NCBI RefSeq assembly: GCF_964340395.1
Contig: NC_135562.1
Span: 18,674,985 to 18,738,984, forward strand
Origin: Glandiceps talaboti
Taxonomy: Eukaryota; Hemichordata; Enteropneusta; Spengelidae
Direction of reading: 5' to 3'
DNA length: 64,000 bases
In this document: positions 12,330 through 25,600 of the stretch, in pieces
Layout of the letters: each line of letters begins with the position of its first letter
Position numbering within the stretch: the stretch's first letter is position 1
Made by a program: the position numbers and the translations under genes
The notes under the pieces: model-generated
Seen by the model: only the letters and a program-made list of their open reading frames with translations
Database searches by the model: none
Told to the model about the DNA's origin: nothing

Positions 12330-15300
12330 ACGCAGTACATTTTGTACTTATATGTGTTTCACAAAAAATGTCGGTTTGTGCATTAAAAATACGCTATCAT
12401 TTCTTGATTCACTAATTTGTCATTGTGATTAGTTCTAGATTTAATTTGAAGTTATTAATATCATGGGACATTGTGCTATGAACTATGGTTATTAACAAAT
12501 TTATAATGGTCATTTTCCGTTTCCTGACAGCTAAAACTGACCTCAATAGTTCTTTATCCATTAGAAAAGTATAGATCACACAGTACAATTAATCACAGTT
12601 TATGAGCAGTCATATATTATGCACTGTCATCATATACATTTTTTGGATAATTTGAATTAATATTCGTCTGTTTTCCTTATATCATGTCATCACCATACTA
12701 ATACAAAATATAGGCCTTAATTGTGCTCATTTGTTTTAATGTCTGAATTTCATTTTGATTTGGATAAATGTTTCCTGAAATGAATGCCTGAATGACTTTA
12801 GATGGCACATTCTGAAGCTGCAGTACCCCCATTTTCTCTGTGTGTTAGCTAGTACATTAATTTTACATTTATGCATGTACAATCCCATAACGAATAAATG
12901 CTGATCGGGATAATTATCCCGCTTTGGCTACGTATCCCATGAGGATAAAAACACATAATGTACCTTCCTTATTTCTGATTGGGATAAACAATTATATTGC
13001 TGACAAGTATCATTGATCGTACAACTAGTGTAGTGCTGGAATATACTCCTAACCTAAAGGGTTTTGTCACTACTTGTCCAGTGACTTGTAGTGGCAAGGC
13101 CCCTTAGGTCATACATATTTGTCTTAGCTCATGGAAGAAAACTATTGGGGATGCTATCCAATTACAGTATAACACTTCCAATACAATCATTTGATATTGA
13201 CAAGTAATTAACATCTCACATCTACTACCGTAGTTATGATGACACATTAAACACAAACCGATGACACTGACAGTTATAATACAAGTTGTGTCATAAGAGG
13301 GACATGGTTGACACTTGTAATATTTTTTCATCATTTTTTTTTCAAAATAAAATATTATGTATATTTTACCCTTCACTGGCAAAACACCCACTGTATAAAC
13401 TGCTGTGATACTGTACTCTCACTATATGAATAAAATGATGTCATTTCATTCTTATAAATAGACTACATAATACCTCCAATAAAATAAAAAATCATAAATT
13501 AAATCTATTTATCACAGACTGATAAACAACATTAGAACTACAAAACGGTGATCGACCTACATGACTGTATCATTCGTACATTTGTAGTTGAGAGTTGTAC
13601 TTCCTGATGAGCATAAGAAATGTCCCATGAGAATGAAATTGAATCCTTCTCAGCTGATTTGTTGAGTTTTCAGTCACTAAGGACGATGATTTTTTCCCAG
13701 CTGGCTCATTACAAGGCAATACTTCAATAAACTATAGATCTGTGTATGTCATATATATAGAACAGAACAATTCCCCAGTGTTCACTGTTCAATCATATTA
13801 TAGTGTTGTGATATTTCCTAAGGGGTGGCGGTGTTTATTTTTATTCACGTTTTCCAATTCCCTCCTATTATAAATAAGTGTTCAACCCCATGGTGAAGAA
13901 CATTCCTGTAAGGGGTTGTGAAATGTTGAAATCAATTTGAGTTTTAATTCCATGCCAACCCCCAAACCCCCACCCCCTTCCCCCCTACTAATAAACATTC
14001 TATAAATCCATGATGTTAAATACTAGCAGTGTGCTTATCTCACTGTACATGTAGACTATAGGGAACAGAGCAAAAATTCAAAAATTCAAAATGTCAGTTA
14101 GGCTAGCAGACTAGTGTAGTGATAGCCGATCTCAAGTCTACAGGTAGGCGAGGTAGGTTATGACATAGAAAATTGATATATTTTAATGGATGTATAGGGG
14201 AAAGTACATCCAGAAATCATGTGAATCATTTAACTGAAATATACTCGATATATTATTTATGCTCTGAGTTCGGAAATACAATGAAATATACATTGTAGAA
14301 TATGGAAAGAAAGTAATTACCATTTTTGGATTAAATGAAATATGACAACTATGGAAGAAATGAACAAAGGAAGTGCAAGTGGAGCTTTGATGTATTTGGA
14401 TTCGTCAATCATTAATGTTGATGTTCGTTATGATTCATTGATTTTGTAAGATATTACATGTATATCTTTAGAGATGTACATTTGTACATCCTGGACCAAC
14501 GCATTTGTGACTTGCCAATAATCTATACCATGGAGAATTAGTTTTGATCTATAATTCAAACTTAAAGTGAAAAAAAAATCACATTTGTTTGTTCACATAT
14601 GTAATCTGTATTCAAACAGAATCTAAATCTAAGCTGTTGGTATTCAGACGGGATCATAATACTTACCCACAATGCAGCACATGTGGCCTGCGATCTTGGT
14701 GGAGCGTGAAGTACTGTCAAAGATCATCATGTTAGCTTTTTCTCAGTCTTGCGGTCTCCAGGGAAACCATTCATCAACTGAACTGTGCACAGTTTCTCTC
14801 TCGGGGATCCAGTTTGTTGTTTTCATTAACTTAACAAGCAGCCATGTATGCCTCCGGGGTTTAAGGGCTAGTGATAATGGTCTTTTCTTTACCAGTCACC
14901 CCATATATATAGTTAGGAACTGTATGACTTCAAATGAGAGTGTCTGCCCAGGTCTAATGCAAACTAAATCTTATTTTTTGCTATCGTGATTTTCAGCATA
15001 TTCCAGGTGATTTTTATCAACATACAGCTGTATTAACTCTTCAAAAAAAAATACATGGCTGTATGTCCTTTGAATTAAAAGTGCTAACATTTTGTGATAA
15101 TGGTTATATCTATTACATGGTGTTCAAAACTTGAGTTTACAGCTGTTAGGACATATTTGAAGATATACTGTTTTTCAAATACTACAGTTGCAAGAACTGT
15201 CTCTAAATCAAGTACTTGTGTGTCAAGTATGTATCAAATAGGAGGGTATGACGTCATCTTCCTGAGATCATTTTGAGTGAAATGGTGGATTTCAATTCAA

Positions 15301-15840
15301 CTCAATATATACCCATAGTAGTTAACTTCAGAATCAATGTCACAAAACTTTAAATACATGATGACTTACTGTACCTTCAATTTTATTAGAATAATTAACA
15401 TAATGATGTATGTTTGAATGACTTTCCCTTTAATTCAGATTTCTTTGTTTTAACCACTAAATACACAATGCATACATGTATATCCACATATCATCTGCAG
15501 TAGTTCTTACTGGTTACTTTTCCAATTGTACCTACTACTTTTATATAAAATTAGCTACATGTACATCCCTATGTGTATATGAATATGCTAAGATCCATGA
15601 TGCAATGGTGTTCCACTAAAAGATCAATAGAGGTGAAAGGGAGTTTCAGTTTGGTGATTCTTGGCAACCAAGCAAAAATTATGTGATGTGAAATCATAAA
15701 ATGTCTCTTTAGACCCAAAATTTGATATAAGTACATTAAGTTTTATTTCTTTAAATAAGCAACTATTAAACAGATCCCATCATTTACACAGAGAATTAGA
15801 AAATAAACAAGGTCACCCTTTCCGAGCGTATGCATGACTG
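12330..15840. other. Non-coding intron sequence
   Basis: AT-rich with no gene recognised. The open frame at 14672-14989 (+) has no recognisable motif or splice support. Confidence 0.55.
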
Positions 15841-15849
15841 AGTGTACAT

Positions 15850-16212
15850 TTGTGGAATCATGATGGGCAAATGGTCAACATGGCTCACTTGGAATCTGCT
15901 GGTTGCAGCTTCGAGCTCTGTCGTAACCATATGTTTCTGAATGGCTAAAGTCCTTGGGCAAGATTTGAACCATGATTTTGTCTCGATCAGTCCACCCAGC
16001 TGTATAATTGGGGACCTTGTAGGATAGAGGTTGCAAAGTGAATGCTTCACTCCTATGCACTTATAAAGGCTGCAATGGATTGTATTCTCCCCAGGGAGTT
16101 CAGGAAGTATACATTGTAAAGGGCCATTAAATGTACTACCAGTAATCCATGCCAGGGGTAATAACTGTGAGCACCTTGAGCTCTCAGGTGGAAAGTTATT
16201 ATAAATTCGCAT
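15850..16212 (+). mobile_element. tRNA-derived SINE, family B, forward copy
   Basis: It has a B-box-like ggttgcagcttcgagctc (about 15901), then ccttgggcaagatttgaacc and ccacccagctgtataattgg. The 3' tail reads ctccccagggagttcagg ... gccaggggtaataact ... ccttgagctc and ends in an attattattatt repeat. Confidence 0.7.
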
Positions 16213-16271
16213 TATTATTATTACACGCATGTTAATATTGACTTAAGAGATATTAAAATTCTACATGTATA

Positions 16272-16440
16272 TAATTATAATAATAATAATGTTGGGTTCT
16301 TATACAGCACTTTCCCTCTCCATGCTCAAAGCGCTTTACAATTATTTTCCCTGGCTCAGATCAGAACGGCACAACGGCCCTTTAGCCTTCCTCAACTCCC
16401 CGGGGAGCATATATCTTGGTACCAGTATTTTTTTCAAACA
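16272..16440 (-). mobile_element. SINE family B tail, reverse copy (truncated)
   Basis: On the minus strand it reads ctccccggggagttgagg ... ccagggaaaataattgtaaa, gcgctttgagcatgg and then attattattat. This is the same tail as 15850-16212 in the opposite orientation. The two copies lie tail to tail about 60 bp apart. Confidence 0.75.
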
Positions 16441-16641
16441 GTCTGATCTAATTTCATCTACATATACATATACATGACTGTACATTGTGTCTAAGGTATT
16501 GAATTATACACAATTGGGAGCCCATATCAAATATTATTTTTAGCTACTTGTGTTATTCATTAGAAATAATTTACATGCAATACATTGCACTATATATTTG
16601 AATCATTGATTTGGATAAAACCATTGGTAGACCCTATAGAT

Positions 16642-17004
16642 TAGTCTAGTTCCCGACATTGACTTTCATACTTTCACCTTCTAGTCAAGCCCGTGACTCA
16701 AGGCGTTAATTGTGGTTCGACCCTGTAGTGAGCGAAGCACGAACAGCGCATGTCAGTAGTAATCCATCACAACTTGACAAGCTTTCATCATTGCTCGAAC
16801 ATTTTTGACCTTTCTCATATTTCTAGGACTGATATGATATATGCAAATGTCCAACCTGGATTCCACCTCCAGTCTGTTTAAACTAAAATCACGTGGGGAC
16901 GTGACAACATCATGTTTATATTCATTAATGCAGTTGGGGGAAGCACAGAATTCTGTGCGAGAGTCACGGGCTTGACTAGACAGTGAAAGTATAAAGTCAA
17001 TGTC
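16642..17004. mobile_element. MITE, family A copy 2
   Basis: The left terminus tagtctagttcccgacattg, with ttctagtcaagcccgtgact further in, pairs with agtcacgggcttgactagac and ataaagtcaatgtc at the right. The outermost right bases are lost. The interior shares gtagtgagcgaa, gatatatgcaaatgtccaacc-type and cctccagtctgtttaaa words with 58997-59380 in the same orientation. Confidence 0.8.
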
Positions 17005-17286
17005 AACTTTGACCTACATGTAGTTGGGCTAGCCAAGTGCCAACATGCACTAGCACTCGCATCAACCCTTGCTAACATCAGACTAGCCTAGCTGCTAGAC
17101 CCCTTAATTGGGCTATTCTGCTTTTGTGTAAAGGTAACCAAAGGTTGCTACTGAGGGCGCTAGCCCGACAGAGGTACTCATTACCTATGAGCTTTATTCA
17201 ACAACCCCCAAAGTACAAATCTTAAGTCTTACTACAAGACTAACAACTGGCAAGCCTTGTTCAAACATCAGCTTGTCAACTGGAAG

Positions 17287-17425
17287 GCACCAGTCCAATG
17301 TCAACATCAGACAAGCTCAGCTAACACTTGTCTGGCACTTACAGGTAGACATCCATCTCACCAACGCATTTGTTAGCAACTGAAGCGTGAATGGCTGCAC
17401 CAGTCCAATGTTAACATCAGACTTA
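17287..17425. repeat. Short direct duplication
   Basis: The word gcaccagtccaatgt, followed by aacatcagac, occurs at 17287 and 17397 (110 bp apart). Confidence 0.7.
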
Positions 17426-17889
17426 TAAATATCCTATCATAACGTTAACTCTGGGCTTGCAGATTGGAAGGAATTCTTGATTCTATATACTTCACAGACG
17501 CTAATGACCCTAGTCTTTGTTTCTCTTATTATTATTATTTTGTTAATTAATTATCTGCAGTTACTGATGAAAATGAATCAGAGAAAAGTTGTTCTTAGAC
17601 TAGTTGCTTGTGCATTCAAATGTAAATTAATCTATTTAAAATGCATAATTATATTAATTTGCCGTTTTTTCAGCTGTAAGCACTTTGTGTTGATATTTTA
17701 CTGGTATTTCACTGCTGCTGTCCACAATATGTTATTGAATATGACCAGTTAATTGGTCTATATTTAGCATCATATAACCATGTGTATCATATCTGTAAAA
17801 GCCTTGGAAGATATTTATAAACAACATCTGTTGAAATATTGATCTTTGGATAATTTTAGTAATTTATGAATATTGACACTTTCAAGAGA

Positions 17890-18169
17890 TAAATTAAATG
17901 TTTTTACCATGTTTGGCAAATTGTGGAGAGGTGCAATTTCTGGACATATGACTGTGTGAATGGATTATTTACTTGCTTTATTTGGCAGATGTAGATTTTA
18001 AAACTGTATGGGGAGGGGAGTTATTTGTTTGCTGAAATTCTTAATTATAACCCTTTATCACAATTATGATTAAAAAATCGAGAGGTAGCAACTTTACATA
18101 TATACAGTAACTGTATATACATTGTATGTACATGGCAAAAGGGACCAAGATCCCTTGAGCACAAGGAAT

Positions 18170-18211
<42 letters not shown>

Positions 18212-18560
18212 AAGAAATAGCATATCTAGTCGTACTTGTACCTTCTAGTTTGGGAAATTAATGGGCCTAGACATGTATGGAGGTTCAAAGAAGTTATTTG
18301 TTTGTCGTATTTGGCAACTCATGGACTGAAACTTAAAGTAAAATTGTGCCAAGAGACATGTAGTTCTGTTTACCATATTTGGTAACTTGTACATTGTAGA
18401 CTTAAGACTGTGTGTTTGTTTACCATATTTGGCAACTTTTGGACTTCGACTCAGACTGTATGGCTTATTTGTTTACCATATTTGGCAACTTGTAAACTTT
18501 AGTTTTTTTGATTACCATATTTAGCAGCTTGTGGACTTCAACTGTACCAGGGTTTATTTC
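17890..18560. repeat. Degenerate tandem array with tttaccatatttggcaactt units
   Basis: Repeated 'tgtttaccatatttggcaacttgtggactt' variants every 55-75 bp, clearest between 18300 and 18560 and fainter from 17890. A 30-A tract (18177-18206) is inserted within it. Confidence 0.7.
18167..18206 (+). repeat. AATAAA plus 30-A tail (possible retroposed 3' end)
   Basis: AATAAA at 18167-18172 is followed within 5 bp by an A run at 18177-18206. This resembles the 3' end of a retroposed transcript, but no parental body is recognised upstream. Confidence 0.4.
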
Positions 18561-19469
18561 TTAATAATATTTGCAAATTGTATTTGATATTTGAAGGCTA
18601 CAATAGAATTGTATGCGTGCCTCATAATATATGACACAAAGAACTTACAAGGTTCACTCTGATCGAAGAAGTGGGAAAGAAGTATCCTGTTTGTTTATGA
18701 TTAAGATGAATTGTATGCAATTCGCTTTCCCAATTAGTAGGATCCTTATAATTGCTTTGTATCACCCTGCAACATTGGATAATATATGGGTTTCCGCTGC
18801 GCTCTTGTTGTATTATTATTGGCAATAAAACAACCCCTAATTGTCATACTTGCCTACTTGGACTCTCAATTACATACTGGATTTTATGTGCAAGGAACAT
18901 TGGTACAGTTTTCAAAAGAGTTACATTATGTGACATCTACAAGTATTTTGTTATAATATGTGTTCACACTTAAACTTCAGTTACTTATTTTATTACAGTG
19001 CAAAAGTTATAGAAACTTCAGTCTTTAAAAATTGCAAAAAAAATCACAAATATTTCAAATTAACCTTTAAAAACTTATTGTAGGTACGATGACTTTGTGG
19101 ACAAGGCATGGTAGCCAGTTGTGGGAATTGAACAGAATATACATTGTCACAAACAAGACCTATTTTTCTTCTGTGAAACATGTAAAAAAAAAAAAAGGAA
19201 TAATGTACTGATACTAATTTGATATGTGAATGAAACAAGGATCTCTTGGACAGTTCCGTAAAAGAGGATTATGGTTTACAACAATGAGAATACAGTGAAA
19301 GATTATAAAGTTAAAGTTTCACTGGTACTGTAAAGACCACTGATGTGTACCAAAAATAGCCCAAACATACCCTTATTTAAAATATGGAATAATATAAGTT
19401 ATAATATAGAAATATGTTTATAGATATATGATGTTTTAAACTATTGTGAGATAATCAATTGATTCCTTA

Positions 19470-19650
19470 GTAGTACTTGATAACTATTAGAAGGGTATAA
19501 TCATGTTATTACTACTCAAACGGATTCCATAATAATACCATAGTGTACAAAATTATGGATTTAGTCATGCTGTCAACTTTTACTACCCAAACTGATTCCA
19601 TAATAATACCATGATGTACAGAATAACTATTCAAAGGGTAAAGCCATGCT
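19470..19650. repeat. Local tandem duplication (gattccataataataccat units)
   Basis: Two to three units of about 65-85 bp share gattccataataataccat, gtacaraat and gtcatgctgt words. Confidence 0.65.
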
Positions 19651-19884
19651 GTAAGCTGTTACTAATCAGCTTAAAATAAGGTTACAGAGAACACATCAAT
19701 AATTGTACTATTATTTGCAATTTGTATGCTAAGTTCGATTTATAGCATAACATCTGTTGTTTCTAATCAAATATCATTTTAGACAATTGACAAGTGTGTT
19801 GATATGATTTACTACTGATGTATAAAGCATTTAAATGTTCAATTAAAGGTGACTCCATTTACCTCAATGTTGTATATGCTAACA

Positions 19885-20035
19885 AACTCTAGGTGGATAA
19901 ATGTTCTGTATGCTAATGACCTCAGGGTGGATAAATGTTCTGTTAACTTCAAGGTGAATTTACAGATATGCTAATGACCTAGGTCTGCAGATGTTCTGTA
20001 GGCTAATGACCTCAAGGTGGATAATGTCCTGTATG
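19885..20035. repeat. Degenerate minisatellite (gctaatgacctcaaggtgga units)
   Basis: Four units of about 35-45 bp containing gctaatgacctca, ggtggataaatgttctgta and variants. Confidence 0.75.
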
Positions 20036-21249
20036 TGTTTTCATACACACCATGAAGAGTGATGGATTAAATTGTCACTAAATTTCCAATTTATGATGAA
20101 CACCTTCGTGCCCTGAAGAGCTATGTTAAGTTTAGTTAAAATTGTGTAATTTCAGGTCTTGGAGCAAATGTTAATCAGTGGCCTCTAGTGGGCAATGATG
20201 CAAAACAACTTCATGTTAAGGGGTCTTTTTACCCGAGTTCCTATCCCTTACCTCAAGATATATTGCACAGTGTAATTCCTGAATACAAAATATATAGACT
20301 GATTGATTCATTGAAATTGTATAGTAACAGAATGCCCTGTCATGCATGAATGAAGCCAATGTCAGGTGAAAATGACTTTCATATTGATGAGTATGAATTT
20401 AAATGAAATAGTCATTAGCAAATCGATTAAACAACATTCTCACCTGAGATGTGAGAATATTAATTTAACGTGTCTATTCATGACTACTGGCTGATACTAC
20501 ATCTGATATAGTAATTTAATGACCTGCTGTACATGTTCTTTCATATATACAGTTGGGCATTTTTCTCTCTAGAAAATTGCTTCTGAATATCCTGTAAATT
20601 TGCATATTGTTAGCAAAATGATATACATGTATCATACACATGCAAGAATCTTCTAACATTTACCATTATCATTGTTCCTGTTTAGTGTCATAGAACATTA
20701 CATCATATTGGAATTCTTTGATTGATACACATGGTACACATACAAATGTACAAATTCATGTAGTAATGTATTTCTCAGCTAGTATATTTAGTCTAGGAGG
20801 TCAGCAAATGCAGTTTACATTATTGAACATAATAGCTATGTCCATATCCAATCTGAATTAAACTGATCCAGATCACTTTAATCCACATCGAATCCACTTT
20901 CTGTCTACACTAAGAAATTGAAAGATGGATTCAATTTAAATTACATTAGAGTATCTGTCCAGACCACACATATACCAGCTTCGATGTCGACCGACCGATC
21001 GATTTGGATTACTTATTATCAAACTAATTTCACTCGAGTATGTACGTGCCTGTCCACACAAGGCCTAACTGATCGCGATCATAACCTGATTCAAATTACT
21101 TTGATCCAGATCAAACCCACCACCAAGAGGAGGCTTTGGTCTGGTTCAGGTACAGTAATTTGAATTAGATGATACGAATTAACTACAAGTATATGTATGG
21201 ACAGGTAAATTGAATGGGATCCAGAAAAGATTTTGTAGTATGGAGAGTC

Positions 21250-21597
21250 TTAAAGTGGCCATATGGATGAAGATTGGGTATTCATTTTGGATTTTTAATT
21301 TATAAAACAGTTTTGTCATGGCTTCCTTCTTGAAAAATCAATGTGAATCAGCATTGATAAAGTCTGTATTTGCAACACATTACAAAAAGCTAAATAAATG
21401 TGTAAACTTCATAATTGTACGTAAAATAGCAAAGATTTTACACATTTATTAATCTTTTGAAATTTATTGAGTTACAAGTGCAAACTTGCATATATGTTAT
21501 TTCACATTGATTTTCCAAGTAGGAAGTCATGACAGATTTAAAAAAAAATCAAAAGTCCAAAATAAATACCCAATCCTCATCCATATGACCACTTTAA
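21250..21597. mobile_element. TTAA-flanked palindromic MITE
   Basis: Near-complete inverted repeat. The left end ttaaagtggccatatggatg with gattgggtatt is mirrored at the right end, with catccatatgaccactttaa as its complement. Homology continues inward through cttcctacttggaaaatcaatgtgaa-type words to arms of about 110 bp or more. TTAA occurs at both outer ends (21250-21253 and 21594-21597), which fits a TTAA target site. No ORF. Confidence 0.85.
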
Positions 21598-22189
21598 TGT
21601 TGAGGTATGTTATTTAAACTGTAGAATCAGTACATTGTATATGGACAAAATGACATTGCTGTACATATACATTGTACATTTGTATGCTTAAAAGAAAGTT
21701 GTACATCATATACTGCAGGGTGCAGAAGTCATGGTTTGTTACCTGTACTTTATAGAAGGAAATTGTAATAATTATATCAAATTTACAAAATGAAATGATA
21801 CCGTTACCAGGATTCAACTTCTGCCAGGCTTGAGAGTAGTCCTGGATGCTAATTAACATGTATGCAAATTTGCATAATTAATATTCATGATTAAAATTAA
21901 TAATACAATCAAAGTACATCAAAGAGTTAAAGACCAGTTTATATTTCTTACAATGTTACTGTAGTATTGGTTAGCAAGAATCTCATAACTCTGAACTTGG
22001 TCTTTATATATTCATTGTGTTTTCGAATAGTTTTGATTGCACCAAATATATACATACAATCATGTATATTACAAATAATACATCTCAGAAATGTAAGTCA
22101 CAGTAGGATCTCAGTAAATTTGCATATACAAAAGGCATTATTAATATGCACAAAGCAAAGTTGTGCTTTAAATGTATTTGTAATATTAC

Positions 22190-22239
22190 AACTTCATCAT
22201 ATGCTACATGTAATATTACATGTCGCATATGATGAAGTT
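22190..22239. repeat. 50-bp loopless palindrome
   Basis: Arms aacttcatcatatgc (22190-22204) and gcatatgatgaagtt (22225-22239) enclose the palindrome acatgtaatattacatgt. Only one T/C position is unpaired. Confidence 0.9.
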
Positions 22240-22604
22240 CTGTAAGTGTACACACACATTACAAATAGTATATCAGATAATGATTGTATGGTTGCATACC
22301 TGACTTGTCAAAAGTGTAGGATTCAGTAGCTGGTGTTGTAATTATGTCAATTTGACAAAAGTTCACACAAGAGGAAGTCCTTAATTGATATAACCCATAA
22401 ACCGGTAATTGTTTACAGGAAGTGACTGGATAGTACTGACTGGGGACAAGATGTATTATCCTGTAATTATATTTACCGTTTCAGGTTGCATCATCATTTC
22501 AAATTTACCTTCATCCACATTTGCACTGTACATGTAGTATACATGTACAATCTACTGTAACAGTAATATTTGCCTAGAGTTGACTTGTGTGTAGATTTTG
22601 GCTA

Positions 22605-22648
22605 TGACCTCTTTACCATCACACCTACGTGTGATGGTAAAGAGGTCA
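22605..22648. repeat. Perfect 20-bp-stem hairpin
   Basis: Arms tgacctctttaccatcacac (22605-22624) and its exact reverse complement (22629-22648) flank the loop ctac. Confidence 0.95.
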
Positions 22649-22659
22649 CAGTTACACAT

Positions 22660-25600
22660 GTCAACATAAAATATATTCACATGATCATTGAAAATGTTAA
22701 TCATATTGACATCGTACTGTTTCTTTTTCTTCATTGGTTCTCATTACATGTAGCCTAGAAACCAGATGGGTAGGGATTTGGACTCATGCTTTTGCGCAAC
22801 TATGCCTGGCATTTCGGTAGTGACCGTTTAATTTCATGAATATTTGACAAGAAAGAAAGTACACATTCTTATTGGGTTTTAAATTTTCCCCACTGTGAGA
22901 TGACGTCAAAAGCATCATCACATGAGTATAACAAACTTGGAGGGTTACGTGATAAATACAATGTAAACATAAGTGGCATGAACTGTAGGTGCAAGGAATT
23001 ATAATCGAAATTTAGATTTGAATAAACGGATTCTGGTGAAATGCAAAGCGTGGTAAGGAAAAGGTGAGATACACACAGCGGATGGAATAAGAGTTCTTGT
23101 TGTCAGTTTGTCCTGAAATCAGCGATTAACTTACACCAGATGGAAGAAAATGTTTGTAGAAGCATACACAGGATGTTGTCATTTCAGTGATATAAACCTT
23201 CAGATACGATTATGAAGCCGAGATTGACCAACAGACAGAGATATAGACAGTCAGACAGACAACATACACACTGTCACCATTTTATTGATTTTCTGCTGAG
23301 ATCATGTCAGAATCACGAGAAATCTTGTAAGTAAATGTACATGTAGAACTCCAGAACCAAATTTTGAAGGCAAAGGTATGCAAATTCCCCCACCCCCCGC
23401 TGATGCAGAATACTGGTAAAAATACATGTATGGAAGGCAAAGGTATGAAAAATTTACCTGATGTCTCCCTCCACCCCACCTATGATTAACCTTTAACCTT
23501 TCAATCTCAGTCAAAGTGGTAATCTTGTAGAATAGGTGTAATTTAATGTTCAATGCTTTTATAAGAGTCAGGATCATCCAGTTCATCAAACTAAAAGCTA
23601 AGCACTTCTCAAATTGGAGCTGTAACAGCATGTATCATTAAAGAAATTAATTTACTAACTACTAGTAGAATTTAAGACAAATCGTTTCTTTGAAAACATA
23701 ATTGTAAATTGACAACAAACATTTTTTTTGTTGCTATCCCACCCTCATTTGCATATCATTTGCATGAAGGTACGCAATAATGTTTTCGGTATCGTACTGC
23801 AGTGAAAATACTACTAGTATGTGAATGCACTGGTTCAAGTTTAAGTTAAATCTTTGGTAAATATATTTTTAATATGATATCAAGATATTTTATAATGATA
23901 TTAATGATTAATTGTAATATTAAATGATTATAATTATAATTTTATGTACATGAAAGTCATCTAATCTGTGTTTATACATGTATGCTATGTATATACATGC
24001 ACTATCACTACATGAAAAGTCTAATTTACTCACCTTTACCCAACCTTTACCCAACCTTTACCCTACCTGTGACCCACCTAACCACTATCTCTGTCAAGGG
24101 GTAGTATGGGACGCAGTACCACTTTTGACTCTCCAACCCCCAGGTGAGAGATCGCCAGGGGTAAATTAAGTCAAAGGTGGAACTTCGTCTCATACTCACC
24201 ATATTTACACATTCTCTGCTCAAGATTTACCCCAGTGGAAAGACATGGTCAAATATGACTTTTCGTATCGTGTATTTTAGTTTTATATTGTATCTTCATC
24301 AATATTTCAATATGCGTTTAATGTATGGACCGCAATTTCTTTTACGAGAGATAATAAAATTTTTGTAATAAACATAATTACGTTATTATTACACATTACA
24401 TTGTACATTTGTATATGTACCAATGATTAATTGCACTGGTGTGTGCATATATTAACAAACACATTATTGCGTACTATGTAACCCTTATGGCTCCATTGAA
24501 TAAAAAGATCAAATTAATGCAAGAACCTTATATTTAAACCCATTCCTTTAAAGGCCAATGTCGGATTAGACTTAAAATTTTGAGAGTATGTAAAAGGGAT
24601 GTGTGGCAGGTATGAAAGTATTGATCCTGAAGACAAGAATTATCCTATATTCAACCCTTGCGGCTCCACATGTAAGATAGTACTATAGACTAGTAATCCA
24701 ATCCTATTATATTATTCAAGCTCTGGGGTTCAAGGAAATTTTTGATAAAGCCTGTCAATGATAGAATCTGATTGGTTGTGCCTGGCTTACTGCCCCAAGT
24801 CCATGTATGCCATCATTGATAATCAAATGAGATCAGTAGATGTTATCAAGATCAAAACTGTGATATTTTTGTGTCAATTTCTGTAAATTGAACTACATTT
24901 ACATTCATTTCTGATGGATTGGTGCCTATAGAAACTTGCCTACAATGAAATGGTTCGTCCTCCAGAAGATAGCAGACAGGTGTCCATGGCAACTATAGGT
25001 GATGGAGATTGAGGAGAACAGATGATGCTCGGTACTGCACTCCAGGCTTAGTGATTGAAGAGAAGACTCAATACCCACAGATCTTTGAGGTCAGAGTATG
25101 ACCTATCCTGAACTATATAAGAATATGTTGCAAGATTGGAAGATGCTATCTTAGGAATACATTCCTGCAAATCTGCCAGACATATCTATTTATGAGTATA
25201 TTTTGCAAACAGGTCTGTTAAATTGGACACCTGTAAGTTAAACCGGAGCTTTCTTTAAGTAGTATCTACAATATCTAAGAGACAGAGTACAATAATTTTA
25301 GGATCCCAAGATATTTTGTCCAGGGTTCCATTAAAATACTGAAATCAAATGAACTGGAAACTATAATCCATAACAGTAATACACAGGGGATGTAGAGGCT
25401 AGACAAGGGTATGATCTGTGTAATATGATAAACTCTGAATGATTTGAGTGTAGATCTTGTACATTGATTTGCATTATACATAGAAAGCACACACTATGCT
25501 TTCAAGAGATGCATTAATTTCTGATTCACAAACATATCACAATAAGTATTTACAATTAAACATGATAATGTCATATACAGTGTAAATATATTTTGTAGAA

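Noticed and set aside
14672-14989. 105-residue open frame
   Set aside because: No recognisable domain, no splice or codon support, and it is not a T1 domain.
15796-16230. 144-residue minus-strand open frame
   Set aside because: It lies across a SINE and shows no protein family signature.
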